The position numbers were made by a program, and so were the translations under genes. DNA of 64,000 bases, from contig NC_092572.1 of assembly GCF_037975245.1 (NCBI RefSeq), forward strand, positions 2,765,501 through 2,829,500, given 5' to 3'. A model generated the notes under the pieces. The model saw nothing but the letters and a program-made list of their open reading frames with translations, was not told the origin of the DNA and did no database searches. This stretch comes from Apostichopus japonicus. Lineage: Eukaryota > Echinodermata > Holothuroidea > Aspidochirotida > Stichopodidae. Shown here one piece after another: positions 20,240 to 33,200 of this stretch. The first letter of the stretch is position 1, and each line of letters starts with the position of its first letter.

Positions 20240-23200
20240 ATGACGACAGGAAATACGGCCAGAATCAGAAATCTAGTTGAAACAGCCAGAAGTGCTATTA
20301 ACGAAAATAATCACGACACAGAAGATGTCGATCAAGAAGACTTCGCATCCGTCGTGTCAGCAACTTTTCGAGACTTTAGACGAAGACGTCAACCTGACTT
20401 GCGTAAGTTAGTAGTGCCGCCTAACGATAGGCTATATCGTAGAAGATAGGGTAGGTCACATGCGCTCGTAACGTTAGGCTTATTTATATTTCTAGTATTA
20501 GTATTAGGCCTACGCCTAGGCTAATACTATACTTCATATGGATTATGCCAAAACGTCCCCGTGCTATATATATCTAGGCCTACATAACCAAAACTTCCCG
20601 GGGGTATATATATTTTTTTATAAGCAGAAAGTATGTGGAATGATACTTGAAAGTCACATACAAATGTGGAAAAAGAAAGAGTTTAAATTTTAGTAACGAA
20701 TTTCGGGGTTAGGCTGGCTGGTTAAAAAATAGAATTTCAATAATGGATGTAGGCTATTGTATAAATTTGTAGTAACATTGTCAATCGGGGGAAAATAGAA
20801 AATATCACGTATCAACATTCAGAGTTATGCTGGCTGGTTAAAGAGATATATTTTCAATAATGGATGTATTGTAAAATTTTATCAATATATGTGTCAATCG
20901 GGGAAAATGAAAAGAGTTTTAGTAACGAATGTCGGCGTCATTCAGGTTAAGGCTGGCTGGTTAAAGAAATAGAAGTCAAGTAACGGATGTACTGTAGTAT
21001 AAATGTCTTTAAAATTTATAGCAATATACAATGGCCAAGAAGTTTATGGTGTGGAGAAACCTCTCTCGATTTTAACACCATCGGTTTCAACACTCCGCTT
21101 CGAGAAAGTGTTGAAACCAGTGGTGTTGAAACCACAGCGGCAAGTGTTGAAACCACCGTGGCAGGTGTTGAGACATGAAGTGTTGAAACGTGAATTGTTG
21201 AAACCACACGTGTTGAAACATGTAGTGTTGAACTATACCAACTTGTACTTAAATGTCACTAAAATGCATGGTACTTGCCAATAACTTAGCCCAGCCTACA
21301 TGTTTCACAGCCACATTACCTTTTTTGAATTAAAGGAAACTACGAACATTCTAATCATTATTTTACTTGTGAAATATTGCATGCAAACAGTCAAAATTAT
21401 TAGTTTGGTACGGTAACGTTCTGACAAAGGGAACAAGGGGAGATGTTGACCACTGGGGCTTTCGCCTAGAGTAGAGGCACAGTTGTAGTGGAGTGTAAAA
21501 AATGTCACGTGAGGGTGACGTCATCATTCAATATTCCTGGTAATGTGCCCAGTCTAGTATGTGACTGTGCCTTCAAAGTCTTAGTGCATTTTGCAGGAAT
21601 CACTCAACATTTGTGTTTTTTCTGTTTTGTTTTTTACCTACTACCTAAATTTTTACATGGTTCTGCAAAAGATTTTTTTCAGACTGACTAGACTCACTTC
21701 TTGGGCATGGAAAATTTGTAATCATGATAAATGAATATTCAACTTTGCCATTTGCACAGAATTTATTGATATGAGTAGGTTAATAATATGACCCTGGCCT
21801 ACGTAACTTTCTGTCTGTTCAAGTGATCAAATGAACAATGATTCCCTGTGTTTAGGTACCATTTAACCAGATGATTCTGTTTTGTGTTTGTAGGTCAAAC
21901 AAAGAGAGGAAGGAAGGCAAGTAGTATCTGGAAGGCAAGGGTTTTTCTATTGAAAAGGTCCAATGTGGATTTTTTGCCTTCAATTGCAGAGTGCAAATAC
22001 CTTGACGACAATGGATATGGTGAGTAATGATATATACCAACTATAATAAACAAACTGACCAACAAATGTAATAATTTATGTAATTTGCTCTTAGTAGCAT
22101 TTGATTGTATTTTTTGGTTCCTTGCTTTAGCAAAAGGAACCTATGTAGTCAACTTGGCATGTTTGTGTCTGTGACACTTGCTTACGTACACGGCAACTCA
22201 ACAAGGGAAAGTTGAACTTAACTCAAACTTGGTATATAGATCCGCCATAGTAAGAGATGTGCCCTATTGTTTTTGGTACCTGTGAAGGTCACCAAAGGTC
22301 AGTTAGGGGCCGAAAACCAAATTAATAAACACAGCAATAACTCCCATTGACAGGGTCCGACATGGTTGATATTTTGGAACTAGTTGTAAATATGTTAAGG
22401 GATCATGTCCAAACATAACCATCAAGTGATCCAAGGTCAATTAGGGGACAAAATGTCTGTTGATGTTGGGAGTTGCGCTATTGTAATCCAATAGTCGACC
22501 CACATCTGGGTGACTCTTGACCTCTGGTGACCATTACTAGTTTCTTGGGTTATTTGAATTTTTGTGGCCATATTCAGATCTCAATTGGTCTTCCAATCAA
22601 AATTGGCCATAGACCTCTGTGTGACCTTTTTTGTGCGAAGTTATCAGAGGTCAAAGTTTTGTTTTGTATTCTAGTATTAAAGTACTGTTAGGATGGTCAT
22701 ACATACTTTTTTTATTCAGACAGTCTAACTAAATCTGACTAGGAGGTCAAAGATTAAATCTTAAAAATATGCTTATTTTGAGAGATATGGGGCAAAGGAA
22801 AGGGTCAATCTTTTGATATGCTTTGTAAACGGTTAGTAAAATGACCGTAAAAGCACAGCCTTGGAATCTATGCAGTCATGATGACGTATGGGTGACACTG
22901 CTTGTTTAACACCATGGTAAACAGACTTACTGTACAGACATTAGTTTTTTCTGCTTCTTTCAATTTCATACTTGGTATACAAGTTTGCCATAATGAGTTT
23001 CAGATACCTTTTCATTGTGGTAGAGGTCAAACATCATATGAGGTCCACAGAGGTCAAATTACATAGATTTTAAAACCTGGAAAAACTCAACGAATGATTA
23101 CTTCATTTAGTTGTCCGACCTAGTTTTTACTCATCTCGGTACAAAGACTAGTACAACTGTGTACATTCTCATAAAACTAATGAATACTAAAATAAACAAT

Positions 23201-26200
23201 CTTTTTTGTATCGCAACTTTTCAGGGTCACCAAAGAAACAAGATGGTACTGCTACCATCCTGATGGTGAATAGAAGTTGGCCCTTGGAACAATTCAAGCT
23301 CTTTTTGTGTGAACAGTATCCTCAGATGTCCCTTGGTGTTGTTGGTTTTAAATTAGCTAAGTGTGATAAGGGAAAAAAGATCAAAATCCTGGAAACATCA
23401 TCATCTGTAAGAGTCATAGAAAAGGCAGTTGGCAGGGGGAAGCTACTTTTGATTCCAGATCAATACCTTGTAAGTATTAAAAGCATACTACTGGATATTA
23501 TTTATAACACTATATAGAGTACTAGTAATAGGATGTTATTTTCTTGCAGAGATAAGGAACCAAAATAGTTTATTCTGCCAATTGTATTGATAACTGGTAC
23601 AAAGTCAATGTTTTCAGTGAATTTAATTTATACATTGGGTACTGTTTATGGGACAAAATGCAAGATACAGTACCTGCAAGTATAGCAGTTTACCCAAATT
23701 ATTTGAATACAAAGCCTTGAATGCTCATAACTTTGCAAACATATGGCCAATCTTGATGATATTGGCATGTTTGTCACTATCGGTAATTATGACTTTGCGA
23801 GCTTCTGTTTCATTTTAGCGTGTCATCTTCAACACAAAATCTTAACAATATTTGGATAATGTTGCTTAAATGTTAGTTCATATCAAAAGATGCATTCATT
23901 TGATAATGCCGTATTGACGCCAGTCACGCCAGTGCGGCAAGTATAGTCTGACCCCTTTTTAGGTGAAATATTTGAAAATTGGGGTGGGACTTGACATGTC
24001 GGCCGGGTCGGACAAAATTTACCAAGTTTGAAATAGACCCTCAGATGCAGTGATTAAATAGATCATTCAGAAAAAAAAGAATCATTGTGCTTTGTCCTGT
24101 CTACAATTTTACCTTTTCAACTGATGACACAGTTTTTATTTTTATTATTATATTTTATTTTGGAGAATTGCGGCAGTTGAGGAACATAAAAAAATGCAGT
24201 GGGACTTGACTAGGGTGCACGGCTGTTTTCCCAAATTTCCCCAAAACCTATTGGGGGGAGGGGGGGGGGTTATACTCAAAGGTGACACTATATACTCAAG
24301 TCAGTACGGTAATAAAATGCAAGAGTTATGAGAACCAATGATATGCTTAGGGGGATAGTTATAGACAAATATGCCAATAGAAATGTACTTTACATTAAAT
24401 TTGTAACAATAATATATACTGTAAGAGTGGTTTCAAGCCCAGCAACAGTAGCTGTTTGGCTTCTTCAAATGGCTCCTGGTTCCATCAGTGTGCCTATGAA
24501 CCAGGGGTCACTTTCTGAATAAAAATAGTCTCTTGTGTTCTCAATTTTATTTCCATTCACCTGTGCTGGCTAACTCAACACAAGAAATTTGTGATGAATT
24601 CAAATTGGTTGGTAGGTTGGCTACAAAAGGATATAGGATAGGTAAGGGTGCTGTCTCTTTCAAATTGCCCCAGCTTCTAACAACTTACAAGGGATGTGGA
24701 ATTTGGTTCATGAACCAGTCAATACCTGAAAACAAGTGGTCTCATTGACCAAGGTCCTTTTAATTATAATTTCACCATTGATTGTCTTGTTCTTTTTTTC
24801 ATATAGGTATTTCAGCCATCAGATTCTGGAACACCCACCATTGCTTTTCGCAGTCAGAGAGGTATTTTTTATTTCATATTCATTGTTACAGGCAAAAGAA
24901 TTTATATGTTATGCTTAATTAGGAAAAGTGTACAATTAAAAAACAATTGAGAAGCTGAAAGTCATTTGATGTCTGGATGAACTTCATAGAGGTCAATGGC
25001 TAAATTTGTGGTCATATGACGAATTGTGAGAAATTAATGTATTTAAGTTTGAATTTTTGGTAAAGGATCTTTATTTTGACGCTGTTGATTTTGAGGGAGA
25101 TCAAATATCACATGAGGTCAACAGCTGGGTACAAAAGAAAACCAAAAGACTTTGTGATTCCTTGTCATGTAAGGTTAGACATGTCATATCATGGTGTAAA
25201 TATGCTATTATTCTAGTTTACACAACTAACAGCCGAACATACACACCAATTAAGTATGTGATGCATGCAAGGTAGCACATATGTGGCTTAGTAATTGACC
25301 TTTGACCTCTTATCAACTCAAACTATCCACCAAGGTTAACTTGAGTATCATCCCAGTTTGCCCTGAATCTGATGGGTTGGTCTACAAGATTCTCAGTTTC
25401 TTACCGCTGTTGACCTCAAATAGCATTTGAACTGTTGCATAAACAGTGTATGTCTCCTATTTTCTGAGGCCAACCCATAAACAAAGAATGAACCAAATTC
25501 GAGCTATGTGTTTTTCACGTGTTGAACCTTCTCTTTTTAATTTCAGCTGCTTCAGTCCTATCAGTATCATCTCCAGCAAATGATCACCAGTCTGCCGTTG
25601 TTGAAACTCCACTTAATGAGCAGCCCTCTACTAGTGACTATGGTTAGTAGTTAATACAGATACACCTATTTGGAATTTAAACCTGGCTGGATTTCATATA
25701 AAAAATACCCTGCCAGAATTTTTTGCAAAGTTGCAATCATAAAATGTTGTAGTCGCGATCCTAACGTGTTGGAGTGATTACTCCAGTTACTGGGCAGGAA
25801 TCGGGACTCGAGTAGAGTCAATCAACTCGCCCATGCCTGTAGACAATTCAGCTTCAAATACCCTAGTACCGACAGGTAGGGAAGTCTGGGGACCCGGTGC
25901 AAACACTTCTAAGATTCATGTAAACACCATCACTTAGCAAGGTTGAGAATCACATATTTGGTTTGTAGATTCCTCATAATTACATTGTCATCATTTTTGG
26001 TTGAGTTCAAAGGTCATCTGATGTCTCGAGTGGTTAGACACTAAAATATGGTCAAAGAAGCAGTTAAAGTACAAGTATGTAGGCCTATATAAACAATGGA
26101 ATGTATATATATACCAGGAAAAAAAATTCTTCTAAATTTTAAAGTTCTTAAAAGACAGTTACTGACCAATATTATAATTTTTTTCGATACAAATATGTAA

Positions 26201-26570
26201 CATATTTTCAGGATTTACTTAAAAACTTGGCTGAAAACACCACACATAACTATTGATAATAAACAGTTTGAATTTCATTTGCCAAACCAAATTCAACTTT
26301 TTGGAGAATTTGACAGACAAGTGGATGAGAAAACTATATTTAACTCAAATAGCATTTGAACTGTTGCATAAACAATGTATGTCTCCTATTTTCTGAGGCC
26401 AACCCATAAACAAAGAATGAACCAAATTCAAGCTATGTGTTGTTCAAGTGTGAACCTTCTCTTTTTAATTTCAGCTGCTTCAGTCCTATCAGTATCATCT
26501 CCCGCAAATGATCACCAGTCTGCCGTTGTTGAAACTCCACCTAATGAGCAGCCCCTTACCATTGCCGGTG
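20240..26570 (+). CDS. element-borne gene of unknown function, six predicted exons
   Basis: Exons predicted from frame, phase and splice sites: 20240-20402 (MTTGNTARIRNLVE, charged, donor GTAAGT), 21894-22019 (RQTKRGRKASSIWKARVFLL), 23225-23469 (ATILMVNRSWPLEQFKLFLC then VVGFKLAKCDKGKK and GKLLLIPDQYL), 24807-24861, 25547-25642 and 26475-26570. All junctions join in phase. The last two are 96-nt phase-1 cassettes encoding nearly the same peptide (AASVLSVSSPANDHQ). No stop codon or terminal exon was found; sequence after 26580 is repetitive, so the 3' end is lost or missed. The exon 2-3 region recalls the N-terminal half of G2E3/HECT-like proteins common in marine animals, but no HECT domain is present. 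That similarity is an impression. Transcription would start just inside the left array. Confidence 0.6.
21100..21238 (+). repeat. GTGTTGAAACCA minisatellite
   Basis: About ten diverged copies of GTGTTGAAAC(CA) spaced 12-18 bp, preceded by inverted GGTTTCAACAC near 21083. Lies in the first intron of the plus-strand gene. Confidence 0.75.
22116..23110 (+). repeat. hairpin-headed AGGTCA-rich repeat, partial copy
   Basis: Starts with a hairpin (arms GGTTCCTTGCT and AGCAAAAGGAACC at 22116-22141) and continues with phrases shared with 30472-33130: ATAGATCCGCCATA, GTGCCCTATTGTTTTTGG, AGGTCACCAAAGGTCA (22286-22301), GACCTCTGGTGACC. The end is vague. It sits in intron 2 of the plus-strand gene. Confidence 0.7.
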
Positions 26571-26578
26571 GTTAGTAG
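25415..26578 (+). repeat. duplicated exon cassette (two ~235-bp direct repeats)
   Basis: 25415-25650 and 26344-26578 are nearly identical, including about 130 bp of upstream intron, the CTTTTTAATTTCAG acceptor, the 96-nt exon and the G/GTTAGT donor. They differ by scattered substitutions and small indels, mostly upstream and at the exon 3' end (ACTAGTGACTATG versus ACCATTGCCGGTG). Confidence 0.9.
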
Positions 26579-26584
26579 CTAACT

Positions 26585-29523
26585 CTTTTTGCTCATGCTG
26601 GTTTGAGCTATTGTGATGGTGTGGTGTCTATCCGTCTGTCCTTCTTTCCACAATCCCTCAAATTGATTCACAATTGCTCAAATTGATCCTATGCATTCAT
26701 ACTTCGATGGATTTTTATGAAACTTGGACACAGCCATGAAATCACTCAAAATGCTTCCATTCCTACAGATTATATGGTACAGTGTTGAGCATTCAGTGGT
26801 ACTTTGGTAGTGCCTCCTCTGGGTTTTCAGGATTTTGGGGACCAAAGTCACCTTTAGACCATATTAGCCATTTTATGAAATCACTCAAAATGAGACCTTC
26901 CATACTAATGGGCCCTTAAATTTGTTGAGCCATCACTTTCTAGGGGGACATTTTTCTTATGGCCTTTTTTTTTTTGCATCCTAATTTGTGGGGGGCATTG
27001 AAATATTTTGTGGGCCCTCAACACCTTTTGTTAACCTGAAATTTGTGGGCCATACTAAGACTTTGTGGGCCTGACTAAAAATGTTAGCCCTAACTCAGCA
27101 GTGCCAACTTGGATTGATCTCATAATTGGTATGTGGGTAAGCCTTAGTGAGTAAATGTACCCTATTGATTGTGTTATAGGTAAAAGGTCATTTTGGGTCA
27201 TCAGGGGTCAATCATTGATAACCTTTTAACCACATTAACTCAGCAATGCCAGCTTGGATTGATGTTATACTTGGTCTAATGGTTTGGTAACCATTAAAAC
27301 TCAGCAGTACCAACCCGGTCATGTAAAATTTGATTCATTGGTATTCATGAGTGGGCACAGCTTAAATAATATTTTTAACAATTTAGTTTGTAAAGACTAT
27401 ATCTCAAGAAGTTCAACTGTGATGAAGCTCATACTTGATATGTAGGTTCATCTCAGAAAGTACACTCATATTGTTTTTGGTATTGGTGGCATGAATATTA
27501 ATGAGTAGGTAGGCAGGGCTTAGAGTGAATTTGCTCCAACTTCAATAAGATCAATATCTCCATAACTGTCCAATTTTGTTCCAACTTAAGTGTTGTTGTG
27601 GGACACCTAACCCATTACATACGTAAACTTTGATCTCATTGATTGATAATCATGAGATGGTGGAGCTTAAACAATATTTTGACAATTTAGCTTTCAAACA
27701 AGGTCATCTAACCTTTGGATAAATCTCACACTTAAGTTTGCCCATTGGGAGAGTACAACCCTCAATACTTATTTTGTATGAGGTGACATATCATTAAATA
27801 CAATGGCAAGGAGTCATAAAGCCATTGTATTTAATGATTTATTATATATATATTAAAACCATGATGTGTGCATGCCATCAATGCATTTAGGGAGATGGTT
27901 ACTTCGTCCCACTCACCCCAGTACATGCCTGACCTCCCTCATTTTACCTTCAGCATATTAAACATTATTGTGTGATTATGTCTTTCTTTTCATGTTACAT
28001 TATTCACTAGTGCATAGCTTTGGTTATTGAGATCGGACAATTACTTGTCAGGTCATGTCGATGTTTTTTATTGCATATCACCTTGTTAATAATTTGTAAT
28101 GTGGGTGTGCATGCTGTAGATTATTGCTATTATTATTGTAAGGTTTTGCAATCTCTTTCACGTTACATCATTTACTTGTACATAGCTTTGGTCCTTAAGA
28201 TCAGACCATGTCATGTCACTGTTTCTTGTTACATATTATATATTTTTATTAAATATAAACCTCATTTTTACCTTGAGCCTTCCATACATAAACATTTAAT
28301 AATTACAACTTTGCCATGTGTGCACATTAGGTGGAACTTTTTGGGGATGTGACTTTGGGGTTGAAAAAAAGGTCATGTTGCCATTTTCCGTACATATCAC
28401 ATTGTTAATATATGTCCATCATTTCACCTTGAGACTTAATGTTCATTATTGCCAGGGCTTGCCCCCCATTTGCCAGGGCTTGCCCCCCATTTGTGTCACC
28501 ACTTGTTCCATGAGCTTTTTCTCTGAATATCAGAGATTTCTTTTTTAACTGAGAAGTTTCACTTCCCTAAATTTTATATTTTATATATTCTTGTTTGTAT
28601 TTGCTTAGATTAGTACATAACCAAGTGTTTTTTGGGGTACCCTATATATTGAATGGGTATGATTCATTTTACTAACAATTTATCAAAATTCAGCTTTCTT
28701 AGCTTTTTAGGTCACTAGGCTAATTAATGACTGTGTTAATGGAACTAAAAAATCTGGGATGAGATGTTCATTCCACCTTTTGGCTTCAGTATGTGGTACT
28801 CATTACCCTGTCCTGCCTTGGGATGTGGTAGTCATGTGGTAGTCAGTCATTCGGCAATGTCATGTGGTAATGACAACTTGTTTTAGGTCACTTCTTCAGC
28901 TTTCATATGTATTATCTGTTTTCAGAAATGCAAATATATTTTAAATACAAAGATATGTTTCGGAAAAAATAAAGATGAAAAACACAAATATAGTATGATC
29001 ACTTTTGGTTTATTCATGATTCAGTGTGTGATAACCATATTTCAGTATACCATTGTATAAGAATAACACTGAATGAACATCACTGATAATTAATTATGTT
29101 AGTGAATTCTAGGTTGAGCTACATCTTCTATTTCACTTGCAACCATGACACACACAAACAGATGAAATATATAAATACAAACTAATCAGATATCTTTCCT
29201 TTCATGACTGGAAGCTGGATGCTGTGGACATTTTGTTTTGATAACCACGGGCTGCAAGAGGCACACATACCAGCAAAATATGAAACGGGTGATACATATC
29301 TGTTGAAACCTTGCCGGTGTCTTGAGGAATGTACGCAATCAAGCTGGCATGTGGGTTGCTGGTAGTGAGGTAATGAACCGTAATTTTAGGGGTTAAATTC
29401 AGAAAACCCCTTGTAACCAGGCTAACTCAATCTGATTTTGTTAGAGGTCATGAGGTCAAAAACTGGTAGCATTTTAACCACAACAAATAATATACAACAA
29501 TAATGTAATTGCAAAGGGTCTTT
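26585..29523. other. repeat-rich space between the convergent genes
   Basis: 26590-27500 resembles a dispersed repeat also seen at 50610-51250 (GCTCATGCTGG..GAGCTATTGT, TGAAACTTGGACACA). 28446-28491 has two tandem 22-bp copies of GCCAGGGCTTGCCCCCCATTT. No further exon of either gene was recognised, so the 3' end of the plus-strand gene is unresolved. Confidence 0.45.
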
Positions 29524-30274
29524 CTAGTTATTTTCAAGCATCTCTTTCAAGATTGTAGCACACTTAATATACTTTTCTTTACGCCCTTGAGTATTTGAAA
29601 TTTCCTCTCTTAGATGCAAAATTTGTTCTTCGCTAATCTCAAAGGGTGGAGAATTGTTCATTCCTCTATTACCACTGTTAGGTCCCACAATAAGTGGTAC
29701 GCTTTCCTCAATCCTGCTCTCCAGAGAGTGCTGATTCTCAAATAGCTCATTTATGGCAGTGTGAGAGGAGTCAGCCTTTTTCAAAACACCTTCAAACCAT
29801 AACTGTTCAGGGGTTCTGTGATTTTCTGTACGAATTGCATGACAATTCCATCCCTTTCTGAAGGAATCCAGGTGTTCATTGATAATGGGTAAATAAACCA
29901 ACTGTACAGAAAACTTCTCTACTGGGTTAGCTACATCAAGCATCAAGTCATCCTCAAGACTGTACAACTCTTCATAAAAGAGGGAAGTTACATCCTTGTG
30001 TACATCCCTCCAAAGACGTTCAATACGCTCATTATGAACAGATTCTCCAGTTAGGTGGCTCCCACGGCTTAGTCCACGCAGAGAGTTCATAAGCAAGGCA
30101 ACATCTATGTTTTCTCCACCGTAGTCACTGCGCACTCTTGATGGCACCCCATAATCCTTGATAGCATTTACGAAATGCCCAAGAACAGTGTTGGCATCAC
30201 AAACCGTCTCACAAGCTAGATACGGAACTAATCTTGAAAATCCATCAATACATCCATGTGTGTGGAATCCCCAT
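29524..30274 (-). CDS. catalytic exon of the integrase
   Basis: The last exon (250 codons with stop) follows acceptor CATATAG. It holds the second catalytic Asp (VRSDYGGEN, about residue 47 of the exon) and the catalytic Glu (HNERIERLWRDV), then a conserved-looking INEHLDSFRKGWNCHAIRTE region and a charged tail ending in TAA. Reading upstream of the first internal ATG is required, because the conserved GFHTHGCIDGFSR and ANTVLGHFVNAIKDYG segments lie there. Confidence 0.88.
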
Positions 30275-33200
30275 CTATATGTAATATTAATAGGAAATAT
30301 AAGGGCATAAAACTTATTGGCTGTATAACATTACAGAATTTGCCCAATTGAAATATGACTACCACTAAAACAATTGTACACTTGTGATCAGTCAAATTCA
30401 ACTGGTATGAACTAGTATAGTAATTTGATCAAATTTAAAGTTCCCAAGGAACCATTCTCAAACCTATTTTTGGTTCCTTGCTTTAGCAAAAGGAACCTAT
30501 GCAGTCAGGTTGGCGTATGTGTGTGTGTATGTGTGTGTGTGTGTGTGTGTGTGCGTCTGTGACACTTGCTTGGGTACGCTCTATCTCACTAAGGGAAAGT
30601 TGGATTGAGGCCAAACTTGGACTATAGATCCGCCATATGGAGAAGGTGTGCCCTATTGTTTTTGGTGCCCACAAAGGTCACCAAAGGTCAGTTATGGTCC
30701 AAAAACCGAAAATATTAAAACTGCAATAACTCCCAGTGCCAATGTGCGACAAGATTGATATTTTGGGACATTTTGTGAACTGGTTAGGGGAGCATTTTCA
30801 AACTTAACGGTCATGTGATCCGAGGTCACCAAAGGTCAATTAATGATAAAAAACTAGTATTTTTGCAATAACTTGAGAACGAAATGTCTGTTAGGGTTGG
30901 GAGTTGCCTCAATGTAATCCAATTGTCGACCCGCATCTGGGTGACCCTTGACCTAAATTTGACCTCTGGTGACCTTTTCGTGTTTTGGGGATTTTTACAG
31001 TTTCGATGCTATTTTCAGATGTCAAAGGTACCTTCTGATCATAAATGTCAATAGGTTGACCCCGTGTGACCTTTATGTGCGAAGTTATATGGGGTCAAAG
31101 TTTTTCGGTCGGAGTTAGGATGGTTGTACAGACTTTTCGTTTTGTTTTTTGGAATCAGGAGATTAAACTACATCTGAAACCAAGGTCAAAAGGTCAAAGG
31201 TCACATTAGAAAAAATGTGCTTATTTTGGGAGGAAACGAGCAAAAAAGAAAATGTTTGGTTTTGATGCTAGATTTGGATATCAAAGGTACCTTCCGATCA
31301 AAAATGTCAATTGGTTGACACCCGTGTGACCTTCGTGTGTGAAGTTATACGAGGTCAAAGTTAATTTTCAGACATTTAATGCAACAACTCAGTTCCAAGG
31401 TGTGACATGGTTGATATTTTTGGACAAGTTGCAAATGGTATAGGGGAATATTTTCAAACTTAACGGTCATGTGATCCGAGGTCACCAAAGGTCAATTAAT
31501 GTCAAAAAAGTAGTATTTTGGGGGTAGAAAATGGGCAAAGAAAAAAATGTTTGAATTTTTATAGTTTGATGCTCTAATTTAGGTCTCATCAATCAAAAAT
31601 GTCAATAAGTTGACCCAAGGTGACCTTTGTATGTTAAGTTATATGAGGTCAAAGTTAATTTTCAGACATTTAGTGTAATAACTCCCAGTGCCAAGGTATT
31701 ACACAGTTGATATTTTGAGACAAGTAGCAAATGGTATAGGGAAATATTTTCAAACTTAACGGTCATGTGATCCGAGGTCACCAAAGGTCAATTAATGATA
31801 AAAAACTAGTATTTTTGCGATAACTTGAGAACAAATTGTCCGTTAGGGTTGGGAGTTGCTTCAATGTAATCCAATTGTCGACCCTCATCTGGGTGACCCT
31901 TGACCTCAATTTGACCTCTGGTGACCTTTTCAATGTTTTGTGGATTTTTACAGTTTCGATGCAATTTTCAGATGTTAAAGGTAACTTCTGATCATAAATG
32001 TCAATGGGTTGACCCTGTGTGACCTTTGGTGCGAAGTTATATGAGGTCAAAGTTAATTTTCAGACATTTAAATGCAATAACTCCCAGTTCCAAGGTGTGA
32101 CAAGGTTGATATTTTTGGAGTAGTTGCAAATGGTATAGGGGAATATTTTCAAACTTAACGGTCATGTGATCCGAGGTCACCAAAGGTCAATTAATGATAA
32201 AAAACTAGTATTTTTGCTATAACTTGAGAACAAATTGTCCGTTAGAGTTGGGAGTTGCTTCAATGTAATCCAATTGTCGACCCGCATCTGGGTGACCCTT
32301 GACCTCAATTTGACCTCTGGTGACCTTTTCGTGTTTTGTGGATTTTTTTACAGTTTCGATGCTATTTTCAGATGTCAAAGGTACCTTCTGATCATAAATG
32401 TCAATAAGTTGACCCCTGTGTGACCTTCGTGTGCGAAGTTATTTGAGGTCAAAGTTAATTTTCAGACATTTAATGCAATAACTCCCAGTGACAAGGTTGA
32501 TTTTATTGGACAAGTTGCAAATGGTATAGGGGAATATTTTCAAACTTAACGGTCATGTGATCCAAGGTCACCAAAGGTCAGCTAATGTTAAAAAAGTAGT
32601 ATTATGGGGAGAAAATGGGCAAAGAAAAAATGTTTGAATTTTTACAGTCATGCTCTATTTAGGTCTCACCGATCAAAAATGTCAATTGGTTGACCTCCGG
32701 GTGACCTTTGTGTGTGAAGTTACAAACAAGTTCAAAGTTAATTTTTTGACATTTAATGCAATTAAATCTCAATGCCAAGGTGTGACATGGTTGATATTTT
32801 GGGACAAGTTGTGCATGGGGTGGTGGAACATTTTGAAACTTAAAGGTCATGTCATCTGAGGTCACCATTGTTATCATATCTGTTGACACGCTTGTAGGTC
32901 TCTTATATTTCTTACATTTTCGACGCCATATTTAGATCTCAAAAGTGCCTTTGATAAAAAAATCTGATCACATTTTGTGATCACAAAAGTGTTGGCTATA
33001 GTGTTGGTTACTTTATGGGAACATGTAGGACCACAGTTACTTGGACTATTTGAGCCCAATCTTGCTTGATAATATTATGTGTATTGTCATATACCCCAAG
33101 CAAGGAACCACAGTGCCCTTGGGCTCTTGTTATTGTTTCATTTCTGCAAGGCTAGCTGATTAGTTGCTTCCACATACAAATGTGGTCAAGTACTTTCCAT

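Noticed and set aside
25740-25840. Possible tRNA-like fold
   Set aside because: No A and B box pair or cloverleaf was found on inspection.
28020-28352. 110-codon plus-strand open frame
   Set aside because: It lies in repeat-rich AT sequence between convergent genes; composition is random and no acceptor links it to the plus-strand gene.
31778-32889. Open frames on both strands in the AGGTCA-rich repeat
   Set aside because: They recur out of frame between internal units and carry no recognisable domain.
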